Source: Stenotrophomonas maltophilia
GTDB lineage: Bacteria > Pseudomonadota > Gammaproteobacteria > Xanthomonadales > Xanthomonadaceae
DNA length: 48,614 nucleotides
Assembly: GCF_003970865.1 (NCBI RefSeq)
Contig: NZ_RXLZ01000041.1
Coordinates: forward strand, 1 to 48,614
Direction of reading: 5' to 3'
The position numbers were made by a program, and so were the translations under genes. Positions 19,704-27,531 of this stretch are shown here, in pieces (the first letter of the stretch is position 1; each line of letters starts with the position of its first letter). Under the pieces are notes generated by a model. The model did not search any database. It saw only the letters and a program-made list of their open reading frames with translations, and had not been told where the DNA came from.

Positions 19704-21094
19704 AAAGAGAAACTTGCCATCAGCTCGAGTCCTTCACCGTCCGGTGCGAGAAGGCATGTCCAGATCGTGACCTCGTCAAAATTACGCGTTCTGCGTAGAG
19801 CGTCCTTGATAAAATGCAGTGAGCGATCCGTTTCCATGAGATTTGGCCGATCAGCGTACATTACATAGACATCTAGAGTTCTCAATTCAAGACGCTTGTT
19901 CAGATCTTGCAGAATCTCAGCGATAGCCGAACTGGCTAAGAATGGATTCCTCCATATCGCGTCGTGGGAAGTAAGAATTACAGCGTGCTCTGGCCGATCC
20001 GAAGCTGTTCCAACAGAGAATCCGTCTAGGACTGTGTAAGGGGTCAAATCCATCTCGGCGAGCACAAGGAGGTGGGTCGAAACATCGAACGGAGGCCTCA
20101 GCTTGCTCAGTACCGATATCGGTCCAGGCAGCACAGTAGCGGAAAGAGCCGCTGCCGCCTTGTCGGCCATTGATACGTCCGTGATCGCCTCCTCCGAGAC
20201 ATTGATCCCCAATCGTTCGCTTGCCACCTCCATGAACTCCTGCAGGTGATACATCCAGAACAGATCTACTTGTCCGTCCCGACGGATCTCTTCGGCAAGC
20301 TCCTGTAGCGGTCCTTGAGTAATCGCCTCGCTGCTCGCCGGATCGGATACGCGGCACCACCAATCCTCCTTGTTGTCTTGGGTGACGAAGACCACCTTCT
20401 TTATGCCCTCCTTTGCCGCGTGCTGGATGATCTGCTTCCAGAGGACGAGATCTCCGTACTCACTCTCAAAGGTGAGACCTCCTGCGAAGAATTTTGGGGA
20501 GGGTGAGTTAGCCTTCTTCGCGTCCTTGTAGCCCGGCCCCATCTGCAGCGCAAATCGTGAGGCGCCCTGCTTGTACCATCCTGTAAGCACTTCTTGACTT
20601 TCGGGTGGGGCTCCTACCTTGTCCCCGATGAGCGCGTCGATCGCTTCCCTAATGAAGTCATCGGCCGCAGGGGAGAGCTGATCAGCGATAGCGTCGTGCA
20701 CGTCGTCACGAATCCGCTTCACCTGTGTTTGAATCTCGGTCAATGCAGCTGGTATCCGCCGTAGTCCTCGCTTCTCTGGCTGCGCAGCCAGGACGGCCCG
20801 CTCAAACTGTTCGTGGGCTTTCTCAATGTCGCTAAGCAACCGCCTTGACGCAGAGAAGGCATCGCGAATGACACCTAGGCGACGGCGTTGGTACTCGATG
20901 CCAACCTGGTGGGGAATCCAGAGACGATCTTTCAGGCTTTCAAGGATGGACAGAAGAAGGGTTCGCGTTGATGCGGGAACACGATAGAGGTGGAGGAGAA
21001 TGTTTGTATCAAGCACGACCAACGTCCCTTCCTGCCAGAGCGCGTCGAGCTCAGCCTGAGTGGGCCGGTAGTAGCCTGGGAATCTTCCTTTCAT
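19700..21094 (-). CDS. PIN_8-like nuclease domain protein, probable anti-phage cargo
   Basis: A 464-residue protein starting at the ATG at 21092-21094. The N-terminal ~250 residues form a PIN-like nuclease domain of the PIN_8 type: VVLDTNILLHLYR (Asp29, Asn31), VGIEYQRRR (Glu67), an inserted helical coiled region (about 80-150), YGDLVLWKQII (Asp214) and VVFVTQDNKEDWW (Asp240, Asp244). All expected acidic metal ligands are present. Residues ~315-464 form a second domain I do not recognise (mixed alpha/beta by eye). GC content is visibly lower than that of the flanks, a sign of transfer. It sits against phage gene D, a cargo-type location; PIN_8 proteins occur in defence islands. The defence role is inference. 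Confidence 0.8.
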   Translation of the reverse strand: MKGRFPGYYRPTQAELDALWQEGTLVVLDTNILLHLYRVPASTRTLLLSILESLKDRLWIPHQVGIEYQRRRLGVIRDAFSASRRLLSDIEKAHEQFERAVLAAQPEKRGLRRIPAALTEIQTQVKRIRDDVHDAIADQLSPAADDFIREAIDALIGDKVGAPPESQEVLTGWYKQGASRFALQMGPGYKDAKKANSPSPKFFAGGLTFESEYGDLVLWKQIIQHAAKEGIKKVVFVTQDNKEDWWCRVSDPASSEAITQGPLQELAEEIRRDGQVDLFWMYHLQEFMEVASERLGINVSEEAITDVSMADKAAAALSATVLPGPISVLSKLRPPFDVSTHLLVLAEMDLTPYTVLDGFSVGTASDRPEHAVILTSHDAIWRNPFLASSAIAEILQDLNKRLELRTLDVYVMYADRPNLMETDRSLHFIKDALRRTRNFDEVTIWTCLLAPDGEGLELMASFSF

Positions 21095-21129
21095 CGCTGA
21101 ATTCCACCGTCTTATCGATTGCACGGATA

Positions 21130-21384
21130 CTAGCGCTGAGGCGTATCGATCGGTAGTGCACAGTTGCCGTCACGCATTTTGCGCTGGGGGGATGAACTGC
21201 CCTTGCAAGTCCGTTTGATTGTGCGTTGAACCCACCCGGTCAATCTGGGCTTCACATAACGAGTCAGCGCGCCAGCGGCAAAGAACAGTGCCGCGTGCCC
21301 TAGCGACGAGCCGCATACGTCGGCGACCGCTTGCACTGGATAAGTCGCTTGCCAGATTGCCAGCGCGATCAGCGCAGTGGACAA
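21130..21384 (-). CDS. Small possible membrane protein ORF
   Basis: An 84-residue frame starting with TTG, with one or two hydrophobic stretches (ALIALAIWQATYPVQAVA and LGHAALFFAAGALTRYV) and a basic tail. It could be the end of a phage holin-like or other membrane protein, but I do not recognise it and no clear ribosome binding site is seen. It fills most of the otherwise empty stretch 21095-21454 between the PIN gene and the gene D fragment. Confidence 0.3.
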   Translation of the reverse strand: MSTALIALAIWQATYPVQAVADVCGSSLGHAALFFAAGALTRYVKPRLTGWVQRTIKRTCKGSSSPQRKMRDGNCALPIDTPQR

Positions 21385-21411
21385 AGGGCGCCCCGTTTCC
21401 GTGGGCGCCCT
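21385..21411. terminator. Terminator-like hairpin next to the gene D breakpoint
   Basis: A 9-bp perfect stem (AGGGCGCCC 21385-21393; GGGCGCCCT 21403-21411). On the plus strand it is followed by TGTCTGTTTC, and on the minus strand by TTGTCC. It is a moderate terminator in the plus direction. Confidence 0.4.
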
Positions 21412-21454
21412 GTCTGTTTCGTTCTGCGCGAAGCGGTGATGCTCCGCGTGTGGG

Positions 21455-21817
21455 CAGGGTGGTGTCGTGCCAGCTGCGCTCGCGCCGGCGGCGAACCGCG
21501 CCGGTCAGATCCGCCGAACGCGCCCGAATCGTGATGATGTCGGGCGAGCCGCTATGTTCTACGTCATCGACCTTGAAGGTGCCCTTGTCGAACAGGCCGC
21601 TACCCTCGTAGCCAATGGCCACCTGCAGGGTGACGCCCCGGCGGGGCAGGGCCAGCCTGCCGTCATGGTCGTGCACGCGCAGATCGACCTGGTCGGCTTC
21701 GTCGCCACGGCTTTCGGTCAGCGACAGATCCAGCAGACGCGGGGCCAGCCGTTCGGTCAGATCCACGCCGTCGAGGACAACCCGCCACGCGGGGATCGGG
21801 TACGGGCTGGCCCTCAT
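21455..21817 (-). pseudogene. Phage late control/tail protein D, 5' half
   Basis: The first ~121 residues of a P2 gpD-like protein (PAWRVVLDGVDLTERL... VDLRVHDHDG... IRARSADLTGAVRRRRERSWHDTTL). After the last Leu (codon 21455-21457) the reading loses all resemblance to D. The normal protein continues with GDIL, which is exactly where the other half begins at about 19069 on the other strand. The start ATG overlaps the U stop codon (ATGA), the native phage arrangement. Confidence 0.85.
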
Positions 21818-22212
21818 GCGATGGCCTCGCTTGCGCCGTCGTCGTCGCGTTCCAGCTGCATCTGGAAGTCGATCAGGCGCGGGGTGCCGTCGCTGAACAG
21901 CTCGCGTCGCGTCTCGCTGAGGCTGGTCAGCAGGTAGGCGCCATAGACGCGGCCAGTGCCCTCCACCAGCGCCTGCGGCTTGCCCTGGTCGGCCAGCTCG
22001 CGCAGCTTGTCCAGCACCTGCAGGTCGGTGGCCAGTTCGCCGGCGATGGTGCCCTGCAGGCTGATGGTGTCATCGCCCGGCCCGACGTATTGCCGGGCGG
22101 CGCGGGCGCCCACGCGGTCGCTGCTGGCGTGGCGCCAGGTCATCTGGCGCTGCAGTTCGCCGTAAGCGGCGGTGGAAAGGGAAAACACGAATGTGCCCCA
22201 GGTCATCATCAT
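21814..22212 (-). CDS. Phage tail protein U (P2 gpU family)
   Basis: A complete 132-residue tail protein: MMMTWGTFVFSLSTAAYGELQ at the start, VGPGDDTISLQGTI, the VEGTGRVYGAYLLTSLSETRREL block and a short acidic tail. P2 gpU is a tail-completion/tail-assembly protein. Three ATGs in a row open the frame; I use the first, 22210-22212. It lies between the 3' end of T and the 5' half of D, with an ATGA overlap to D. It has no obvious role on its own. Confidence 0.92.
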   Translation of the reverse strand: MMMTWGTFVFSLSTAAYGELQRQMTWRHASSDRVGARAARQYVGPGDDTISLQGTIAGELATDLQVLDKLRELADQGKPQALVEGTGRVYGAYLLTSLSETRRELFSDGTPRLIDFQMQLERDDDGASEAIA

Positions 22213-22223
22213 GGCGGTGGTCC

Positions 22224-22565
22224 TCAGTCGCTGAGCCGGGCGCCACGTCGGGTGGCCTTGTCGCGCTCGATCTGTTCAATGGCCTGCCGCACCAGATCCG
22301 CGATTTCGCGGGAGTCGGCGCCGGACGGCGGTTGGATGTTGATGGCGTAGCTGGAAGCGCCTGTGCTGCCCGCTGCGGGCTGCGCAGCTGCCGGGGCAAC
22401 CACCGGGGCAGCTGCGGCCATCACGGGCAGCGCAGCGGCGCCCAGCGCGAATCCGGCCGATGCCTGGCGCAACCTGTCGCGGCTGGCCGTGGCGCGGGCG
22501 GTGTCGGTGTTGTTGCCCAAGCGCGCGATGCGCTGCTCGCGCAGCTGGTCCAGTCGGGTGAGGCG
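22224..22565 (-). pseudogene. Phage tail tape-measure protein T, C-terminal remnant
   Basis: About 110 residues: a charged coiled segment (LDQLREQRIARLGNN), an Ala-rich hydrophobic stretch and a C-terminal tail (SSYAINIQPPSGADSREIADLVRQAIEQIE) that matches the usual end of P2-like tape-measure proteins. The full protein normally exceeds 700 residues. Upstream, near 22565, the sequence changes to the terminase gene on the opposite strand. Order and spacing to U are native. Confidence 0.75.
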
Positions 22566-23453
22566 TTCGACTTCTGGACGGGCGAGCGTTTCAACAAGGG
22601 ACGTTCGGTGTCCCAGCAGATCCAGATGGATGTGAGCCACGCGCGGCTGATGGGCGGGCGCCGCTGTGAAGACGCCATGTGGCGCCAGATCGTGACTGTG
22701 CTCGATGCGGCTGGTCGGGGCTGCGACCTGTTCGATATCGAGGAACTGCGCCGCGACTACAGCGCAGAGGAATTCGCCAATCTGCTGATGTGCGAGTTCG
22801 TAGACGACAGCGCGAGCATCTTCCCGCTCACGATGCTACAGACGTGCCAGGTCGATAGCTGGGTGGATTGGGCCGACGACTTCAAACCGCTTGCCATTCG
22901 CCCATACGGCGACCGCGCGGTGTGGATCGGGTATGACCCGGCCGAGACAGGCGATAGCGCCGGCATCGTGGTGGTGGCTCCGCCGCTGGTGCCCGGTGGC
23001 AAGTTCCGGGTACTGGAACGCCATCAGTTCAAGGGTATGGACTTCGCAGCTCAGGCCGCTTTCATCCAACAGATCACCCTGCGGTATTGGGTGACCTATA
23101 TCGGCATCGACGCAACCGGCATGGGCACCGGCGTGGCCCAGCTGGTGCGCCAGTTCTTCCCTGGCGTGACGATCTTCAACTACTCCCCCGAGGTGAAGAC
23201 CCGGCTGGTGTTGAAGGCGTTCGATGTCATCAAGAACGAGCGACTGGAATACGACGCGGGTTGGACCGACCTCACGCAGTCGCTGTTGGCGATCCAAAAG
23301 ACCATTACCCCGAGCGGGCGCCAGGTCACCTACACGGCTGGGCGCTCGCGCACCACAGGCCACGCCGATCTGGCGTGGGCACTCATGCACGCACTGCAGA
23401 ATGAACCGCTGGAAGGCGGTACCGCTGCACGCAGCACCATGGAGATTTGCTGA
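22566..23453 (+). pseudogene. Phage terminase large subunit P, C-terminal half
   Basis: About 295 residues of a P2 gpP-like terminase: EAFDFWTGERFNKGR, LSHAR-like MDVSHARLMGGRRCEDAMWRQIVT, CDLFDIEELRRDYSAEEFANLLMCEFVDD, and the nuclease domain with WIGYDPAETGDSAG (catalytic Asp) and IGIDATGMGTGVAQLV. The N-terminal ATPase domain is missing; the plus-strand frame upstream of about 22565 is the antisense of tape-measure gene T. The stop overlaps the portal start by one base (TGATG), as in the native operon. Confidence 0.88.
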
Positions 23454-24463
23454 TGACTGACCCCGACCAGGGCACTCCCGTGACCGCGCCTGCCGGCATT
23501 GAGGCGTTCACCTTCGGCGACCCCACGCCCGTGCTGGACTCTCGCGGCATCCTCGACTACCTCGAATGCTGGCGCAACGGGCGGTACTTCGAACCACCGG
23601 TGGATCTGCACGGGCTGTCGCGCACCACCCGCGCAAACCCGTATCTCCACAGCGGGCTGACGTTCAAGCGCAACATGCTGGTGAGCACGTTCAAGCCGCA
23701 CAAGCTGCTGAGCCGTGAGGCGTTCGCACAGCTGGCACTGGACTACATCACCTTTGGCATGGTCTACGTTGAGCGCCGCCGCGCTATGTCCGGTGTCAAT
23801 CACTCCCTGGCGGTGCCGCTGGCCAAGTACGTGCGCCGAGGCGTGGAGTCGGGCGAGTTCTTCCAGATCAGGGCCGGCAAGATCGAGCATGAGTTTGCTC
23901 GCGGCGATGTGTTCCAGCTGCGCGAGGCAGATGTTGACCAGGAGATTTACGGGCTACCGGAATGGATGCCGGCAGTTCAGTCGGCCCTGCTGAATGAATC
24001 GGCGACGTTGTTCCGCCGGAAGTATTACAACAACGGCTCGCATGCCGGGTTCATCCTGTACCTGACCGACTCCCTGACCGAGAAAGACGACGTGGATGGG
24101 ATCCGAAACGCGCTGCGCGAGTCACGCGGACCGGGCAATTTCCGCAACCTGTTCCTGCATTCGCCGGGCGGGAGTAAGGATGGCCTAAAGCTGATTCCCG
24201 TAAGCGAGGTTGCGGCGAAGGATGAATTCACCGGCATCAAGAGCGTGACCCGTGATGACATGCTGGCCTCCCTGCGCACACCGCCCCAGCTGCTGGGCAT
24301 CGTCCCGCAGAACAGTGGCGGGTTTGGCTCGATCCGCGAGGCGGCGACCGTTTGGACTGCGATGGAACTGTCGCCTCTGCAGACGCGGCTGACCGCGCTC
24401 AACGAATGGCTGGGCGATGAGGTGATCCGCTTCAACCCCTTCGAGCTGGGAGCGGCTGCGTAA
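23453..24463 (+). CDS. Phage portal protein Q (P2 gpQ/PBSX family)
   Basis: A full-length 336-residue portal protein, starting at the ATG at 23453. Typical blocks are FTFGDPTPVLDSRGILDYLEC, the YLHSGLTFKRNML region, DYITFGMVYVERR, and the C-terminal GIVPQNSGGFGSIREAATVWTAMELSPLQ. It is the entry ring for DNA in the phage head; with the head genes gone it has no partner. It is translationally coupled to the broken terminase, so the operon order P-Q of P2 is kept. Confidence 0.93.
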   Translation: MTDPDQGTPVTAPAGIEAFTFGDPTPVLDSRGILDYLECWRNGRYFEPPVDLHGLSRTTRANPYLHSGLTFKRNMLVSTFKPHKLLSREAFAQLALDYITFGMVYVERRRAMSGVNHSLAVPLAKYVRRGVESGEFFQIRAGKIEHEFARGDVFQLREADVDQEIYGLPEWMPAVQSALLNESATLFRRKYYNNGSHAGFILYLTDSLTEKDDVDGIRNALRESRGPGNFRNLFLHSPGGSKDGLKLIPVSEVAAKDEFTGIKSVTRDDMLASLRTPPQLLGIVPQNSGGFGSIREAATVWTAMELSPLQTRLTALNEWLGDEVIRFNPFELGAAA

Positions 24464-24469
24464 TTACTG

Positions 24470-24488
24470 GCCGGCAGAAGCTGCCGGC
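24470..24488. terminator. Hairpin after portal gene
   Basis: An 8-bp stem (GCCGGCAG 24470-24477; CTGCCGGC 24481-24488) with an AAG loop lies between the convergent portal and ATPase genes. There is no T tract, so terminator function is uncertain. Confidence 0.4.
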
Positions 24489-24543
24489 ATCCCATGTGTC
24501 CGTCCGCTTGAGGTGCGGAAGGTTTCGCTGTCGCTGAGAGCGC

Positions 24544-26034
24544 CTACGCTGCAAGAAATGCCGCATCGATGTCGCCGGCTAGTGTGCTTGCGGCAGCACT
24601 ATTCGATCTGAGCCAACTTATCGTAAGTCGATCTGCGAGAGCGTCGCGGGATAGGTCCATCTGATGGGCGAGGGAGGGGAATACCTTCTTCGCCCAGCTA
24701 CTACCCGTATGCCCAATTCCTGCTACCCGCGCCTTCGAGAAACAAGTCGTGATGCCGTTCAAGTAATCTTCGGTAGCAGCAATGTTGTCGTCAGTTAGAA
24801 GCAGAGATTCCGGCGCCAGGTCTCCCGGCAGTGAGAACAGTCCAGACGATGGCGAAGCGCCGATGTCTGGGTCTCTCACTCCAATTGCTCGCACCTTCAT
24901 CTGCCGGAAACTCTGAACGAGGCGGTAGACGTCGTCGGTGTTTCCTACCGGGACAATGGCGCAGTTGTCCAGCAGCTGTTTGTTCTTCTGGCGCAGCAGT
25001 TCTCTCAAGAACGCCTGTGCAACGGCATCCTCGACCAAGATGAGATCTTGATTCGACTTCACCACGCCATTCAATTGGCGTGCGGCCGCAATGTACGGAG
25101 CGCGTGGTACCGCTGTGACAGCATCGTTCGCTCTAATCATCAGCAGTCGGCCATCAAGAGGTAACGTCTCGAAAAGCTCGCCTGAATGAGTAGAGACGAT
25201 GATCTGATGCCCCTTGCGATGCGACAGGCTCATCAGGTACCAGGCCAACCCTCGCTGGGCGTCGGGATGTAGTGTGATTTCCGGCTCTTCCAGAAGAATG
25301 AGCGACCGGGCAGGAATGGCCTCCAATTGCCGAATCAGTGCGACAATCTTCTGCTCTCCGGCGCCCATGTGGTGTTCGCCGTACCGCTTGCCATTCCTTA
25401 CCAGCTGAGGAAGGTTCTCGCTCCACTGATCGGAAGCCGGTCCGACAGTGTGAATTGAGCCAGCCGTGTATCCCGCATTGAGGATCGATGAGATTGCCTG
25501 CACGACCTCCTTTGGGAGGGAGGAGGTCGCCTTTACCTTGACCTGCGCACGATAAACATGGAGGCGGTCGCGGCGTTCGATGCGGGGAGCGAACAGGCCG
25601 ATACCAATAAACGCCACATTGCGTTTCGGATTGGTACGTGGGTAGCCCCAGCGAGTGCGGGCCTTCTGATAAGGGATCTCGACTTGCGGAGAATCATCCC
25701 AGAACGTGAAGCTCACTGAGGACTTTTCGTCGAACGCCGGCGTCTCGTCACCGAGCGCGTTGCGCACCCAGTCTCCGATCTTGTAGACGCGCCCGCCTGT
25801 TTCCTTCACGTAGGCGGCGGAACAGAGTTGCAGCAACGTTGTTTTTCCGCTGCCGTTGGTCCCGGCTATCGCGGTGACCGGCCAGGTGAACTCGATCTTC
25901 TCGGTCACACCGCGGACGTTGTTGATAGTCAGCGACTTCAAGACATTGCCGAAATGCCCGTTCCTGGCCTTCGGAATCGCCCAACGATCATTGATCCGAG
26001 AGATTACTTCCGCGATGTCTGATTGGGTTGCCAT
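24544..26034 (-). CDS. OLD-like ATPase with TOPRIM-type C-terminus, probable anti-phage cargo
   Basis: A 496-residue protein with an ABC/SMC-type ATPase: Walker A GTNGSGKTT (58-66), signature-like HMGAGEQK (222-229), Walker B LILLEEPE (245-252) and the H-loop STHSGEL (281-287). After residue 325 comes a region resembling a TOPRIM fold: LILVEDAVAQAF (Glu335) and AIGVRDPDIG (Asp388, Asp390). ATPase plus TOPRIM is the layout of OLD-family nucleases (P2 Old, GajA). AAGGA 7 bases before the ATG supports the start. It sits next to portal Q on the cos side, comparable to the tin/old locus of P2. GC content is lower than in the core genome. The antiviral role is inference. Confidence 0.8.
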   Translation of the reverse strand: MATQSDIAEVISRINDRWAIPKARNGHFGNVLKSLTINNVRGVTEKIEFTWPVTAIAGTNGSGKTTLLQLCSAAYVKETGGRVYKIGDWVRNALGDETPAFDEKSSVSFTFWDDSPQVEIPYQKARTRWGYPRTNPKRNVAFIGIGLFAPRIERRDRLHVYRAQVKVKATSSLPKEVVQAISSILNAGYTAGSIHTVGPASDQWSENLPQLVRNGKRYGEHHMGAGEQKIVALIRQLEAIPARSLILLEEPEITLHPDAQRGLAWYLMSLSHRKGHQIIVSTHSGELFETLPLDGRLLMIRANDAVTAVPRAPYIAAARQLNGVVKSNQDLILVEDAVAQAFLRELLRQKNKQLLDNCAIVPVGNTDDVYRLVQSFRQMKVRAIGVRDPDIGASPSSGLFSLPGDLAPESLLLTDDNIAATEDYLNGITTCFSKARVAGIGHTGSSWAKKVFPSLAHQMDLSRDALADRLTISWLRSNSAAASTLAGDIDAAFLAA

Positions 26035-26797
26035 CTAGCATTCCTTGCGATGTGGTCGACCTACATGGTCATTGCGGGGCGAAATTGTACAGTGTCGGTC
26101 ACTCCGTACGATTTCGTCAGGTTGCGTACGTAATCGTGGCTATGGCCCTCGCGAGCGCACTCGTCTCCCCGCCACGCCTGCGCACTTCATAGGGCGCCTT
26201 TTCTGCACTCCCTGCGGAACGGCCCAGCCTCGGCCCTGTATAGCGTTCTCCCGGGCTCCCAGGCACTGGCTGGCCCTGCGGTTCCCTGCGCGTAAAGGGC
26301 CGATTCCGCAGCGCCGTGAGGGCGTTGTGTTACCCGTGCTTCCCGTTTAGGGGAAGCGGGGTGTCCGGAGAATGGCAATTTCTGCGACCCCACCTTTGCA
26401 TGCTGTGTAAGTGTTTGAATTTATATGAAAAGAGAGATTGCAGTGGATGATAATTTAGGGCAATTTTCTGGAGGGCGTAATGCAATGTAATTGATTTATA
26501 AGGACATTTTTCTGCCGCCCGGTTGCGGTCGGATTGTGCAATCTGGTTGCTCTAAGGTTGCCCTATTGTTGCTATTGGGAAATTTACTTAAGTGATTGTT
26601 TTTATTGAATTAATTTTAGCCTGAAACGTCTGGTTGCAGAAATTGCGGTGTTCCGATGGGCGCGGCATAAATTCCTAGTTAAGGGGAGGACGGCAACCCG
26701 AGTCCTGCCCTCGCTCCGCCGTCGCTCTTCTTCTCAGCTGCCTGGCCACCATCGACCCGTCGCAGCTATTGCGACGTCCAGCCGTATCCTGCCGGCC
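26035..26797. other. Gene-poor, partly AT-rich prophage region
   Basis: I see no convincing gene in these ~760 bases. The left part (to about 26360) is GC-rich, with a 7-bp hairpin (26338-26344/26351-26357; arms GCTTCCC and GGGAAGC); this is where the packaging (cos) site of a P2-like phage would be expected, beyond Q, but I cannot identify it. From about 26400 to 26640 the sequence is strikingly AT-rich for this genome and may hold promoters or decayed phage control genes. Confidence 0.45.
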
Positions 26798-27142
26798 ATG
26801 CCGCTGCCCGCCGACTTCTACTGGACGACACGTTCTGCCAGCCTCCCCAACGATGCATCGACGGTCATCGCTTGCAGCGGCGTGTGGATAGTAGCGATGA
26901 CACAACGGGTAGGCGACGGGATCTGGATCGCCAATCTTGACCGACATCGGCATGGCCCTGGCGGGCCGTTCCGCTGGTGTACCAGCTACGTGCAGGGCCG
27001 TGCCGGCGCCGAGATGTGGGTGACCAGGCATGAGGCTCGCCTGCGCGAGGATGTGGCCAAGATCGAGGCATACCGGGAGGCGGTACGTGCGAACAGGTTG
27101 GCCAAGCTGCACATCAAGCCACCGTTCGGCTGGGAGGGGTAG
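26798..27142 (+). CDS. Hypothetical phage-derived protein
   Basis: A 114-residue frame starting at the ATG at 26798 (MPLPADFYWTTRS). I do not recognise the family. It has a beta-rich middle (VIACSGVWIVAMTQRVGDGIWIANLDRHRHG) and a basic helical C-terminus (LREDVAKIEAYREAVRANRLAKLHI). Codon use is consistent with real coding, and it is the last gene before the right att site, where P2-like phages of this group often keep small unknown genes. A longer frame starts upstream in sequence that does not look coding. Confidence 0.6.
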   Translation: MPLPADFYWTTRSASLPNDASTVIACSGVWIVAMTQRVGDGIWIANLDRHRHGPGGPFRWCTSYVQGRAGAEMWVTRHEARLREDVAKIEAYREAVRANRLAKLHIKPPFGWEG

Positions 27143-27205
27143 CCGGGTGCTAACGGCTGCAGCGCTGTCGATCGATGGGAGTGGTGCCGGCGAAGGCGAA
27201 GGATC

Positions 27206-27270
27206 GCCGGGAAAATTGCCTCAGGGGCCGCGCTGCAATGCGAGTTTCACGGGGATGCGCCGGGAAAAAT
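27206..27270. repeat. Right copies of CCGGGAAAA repeat (possible integrase arm sites)
   Basis: GCCGGGAAAATT at 27206-27217 and GCCGGGAAAAAT at 27259-27270 mirror the two copies beside the left att site. They lie 42-106 bases from the right att core, on the prophage side. Confidence 0.5.
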
Positions 27271-27311
27271 ACGTCATGTATCCCGTTGATTTCCAAGCAT
27301 GAATGTGGAGC

Positions 27312-27351
27312 CTCATAATCCCTTGGTTCCAGGTTCGAATCCTGGTGGGCC
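27312..27351 (+). repeat. Prophage attachment site, right copy (attR)
   Basis: An exact 40-base copy of 18242-18281 (anticodon loop to acceptor stem of the tRNA). It is not a tRNA gene: the 5' half is absent. After the repeat the sequence keeps ACCA but lacks one C of the GGGCCC present in the tRNA gene. 27352-27531 is chromosomal flank with no gene that I can see. Confidence 0.93.
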
Positions 27352-27531
27352 ACCACATTGGCGCCCAGGCAGTCGCGCACGTCATGGACCCGGCTGCGGT
27401 TCTTGGGTCCAACTCCTCATGAGACCCCGGAGACCGCTCGTCACGCTGAGTGCTCCATTGCCGTCGACTTGACCAGAGCTTCCTTCCCGGCGCTCTAATA
27501 GCCCACGCTTCCACGGCACCGGCGCCTCCAC

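Noticed and set aside
22191..22565. N-terminal part of the terminase frame as genuine protein
   Set aside because: It is the complement of the tape-measure T fragment, so the first ~125 codons are not terminase.
19700..26034. PIN gene and OLD-like gene as one two-gene defence operon
   Set aside because: They are 3.4 kb apart with phage structural remnants between them and each is a complete stand-alone gene; separate systems are more likely.
26187..26393. Small minus-strand frames in the 26.0-26.4 kb phage gap
   Set aside because: No recognisable motif or ribosome site; Pro/Ala/Arg-rich composition as in non-coding GC-rich DNA.
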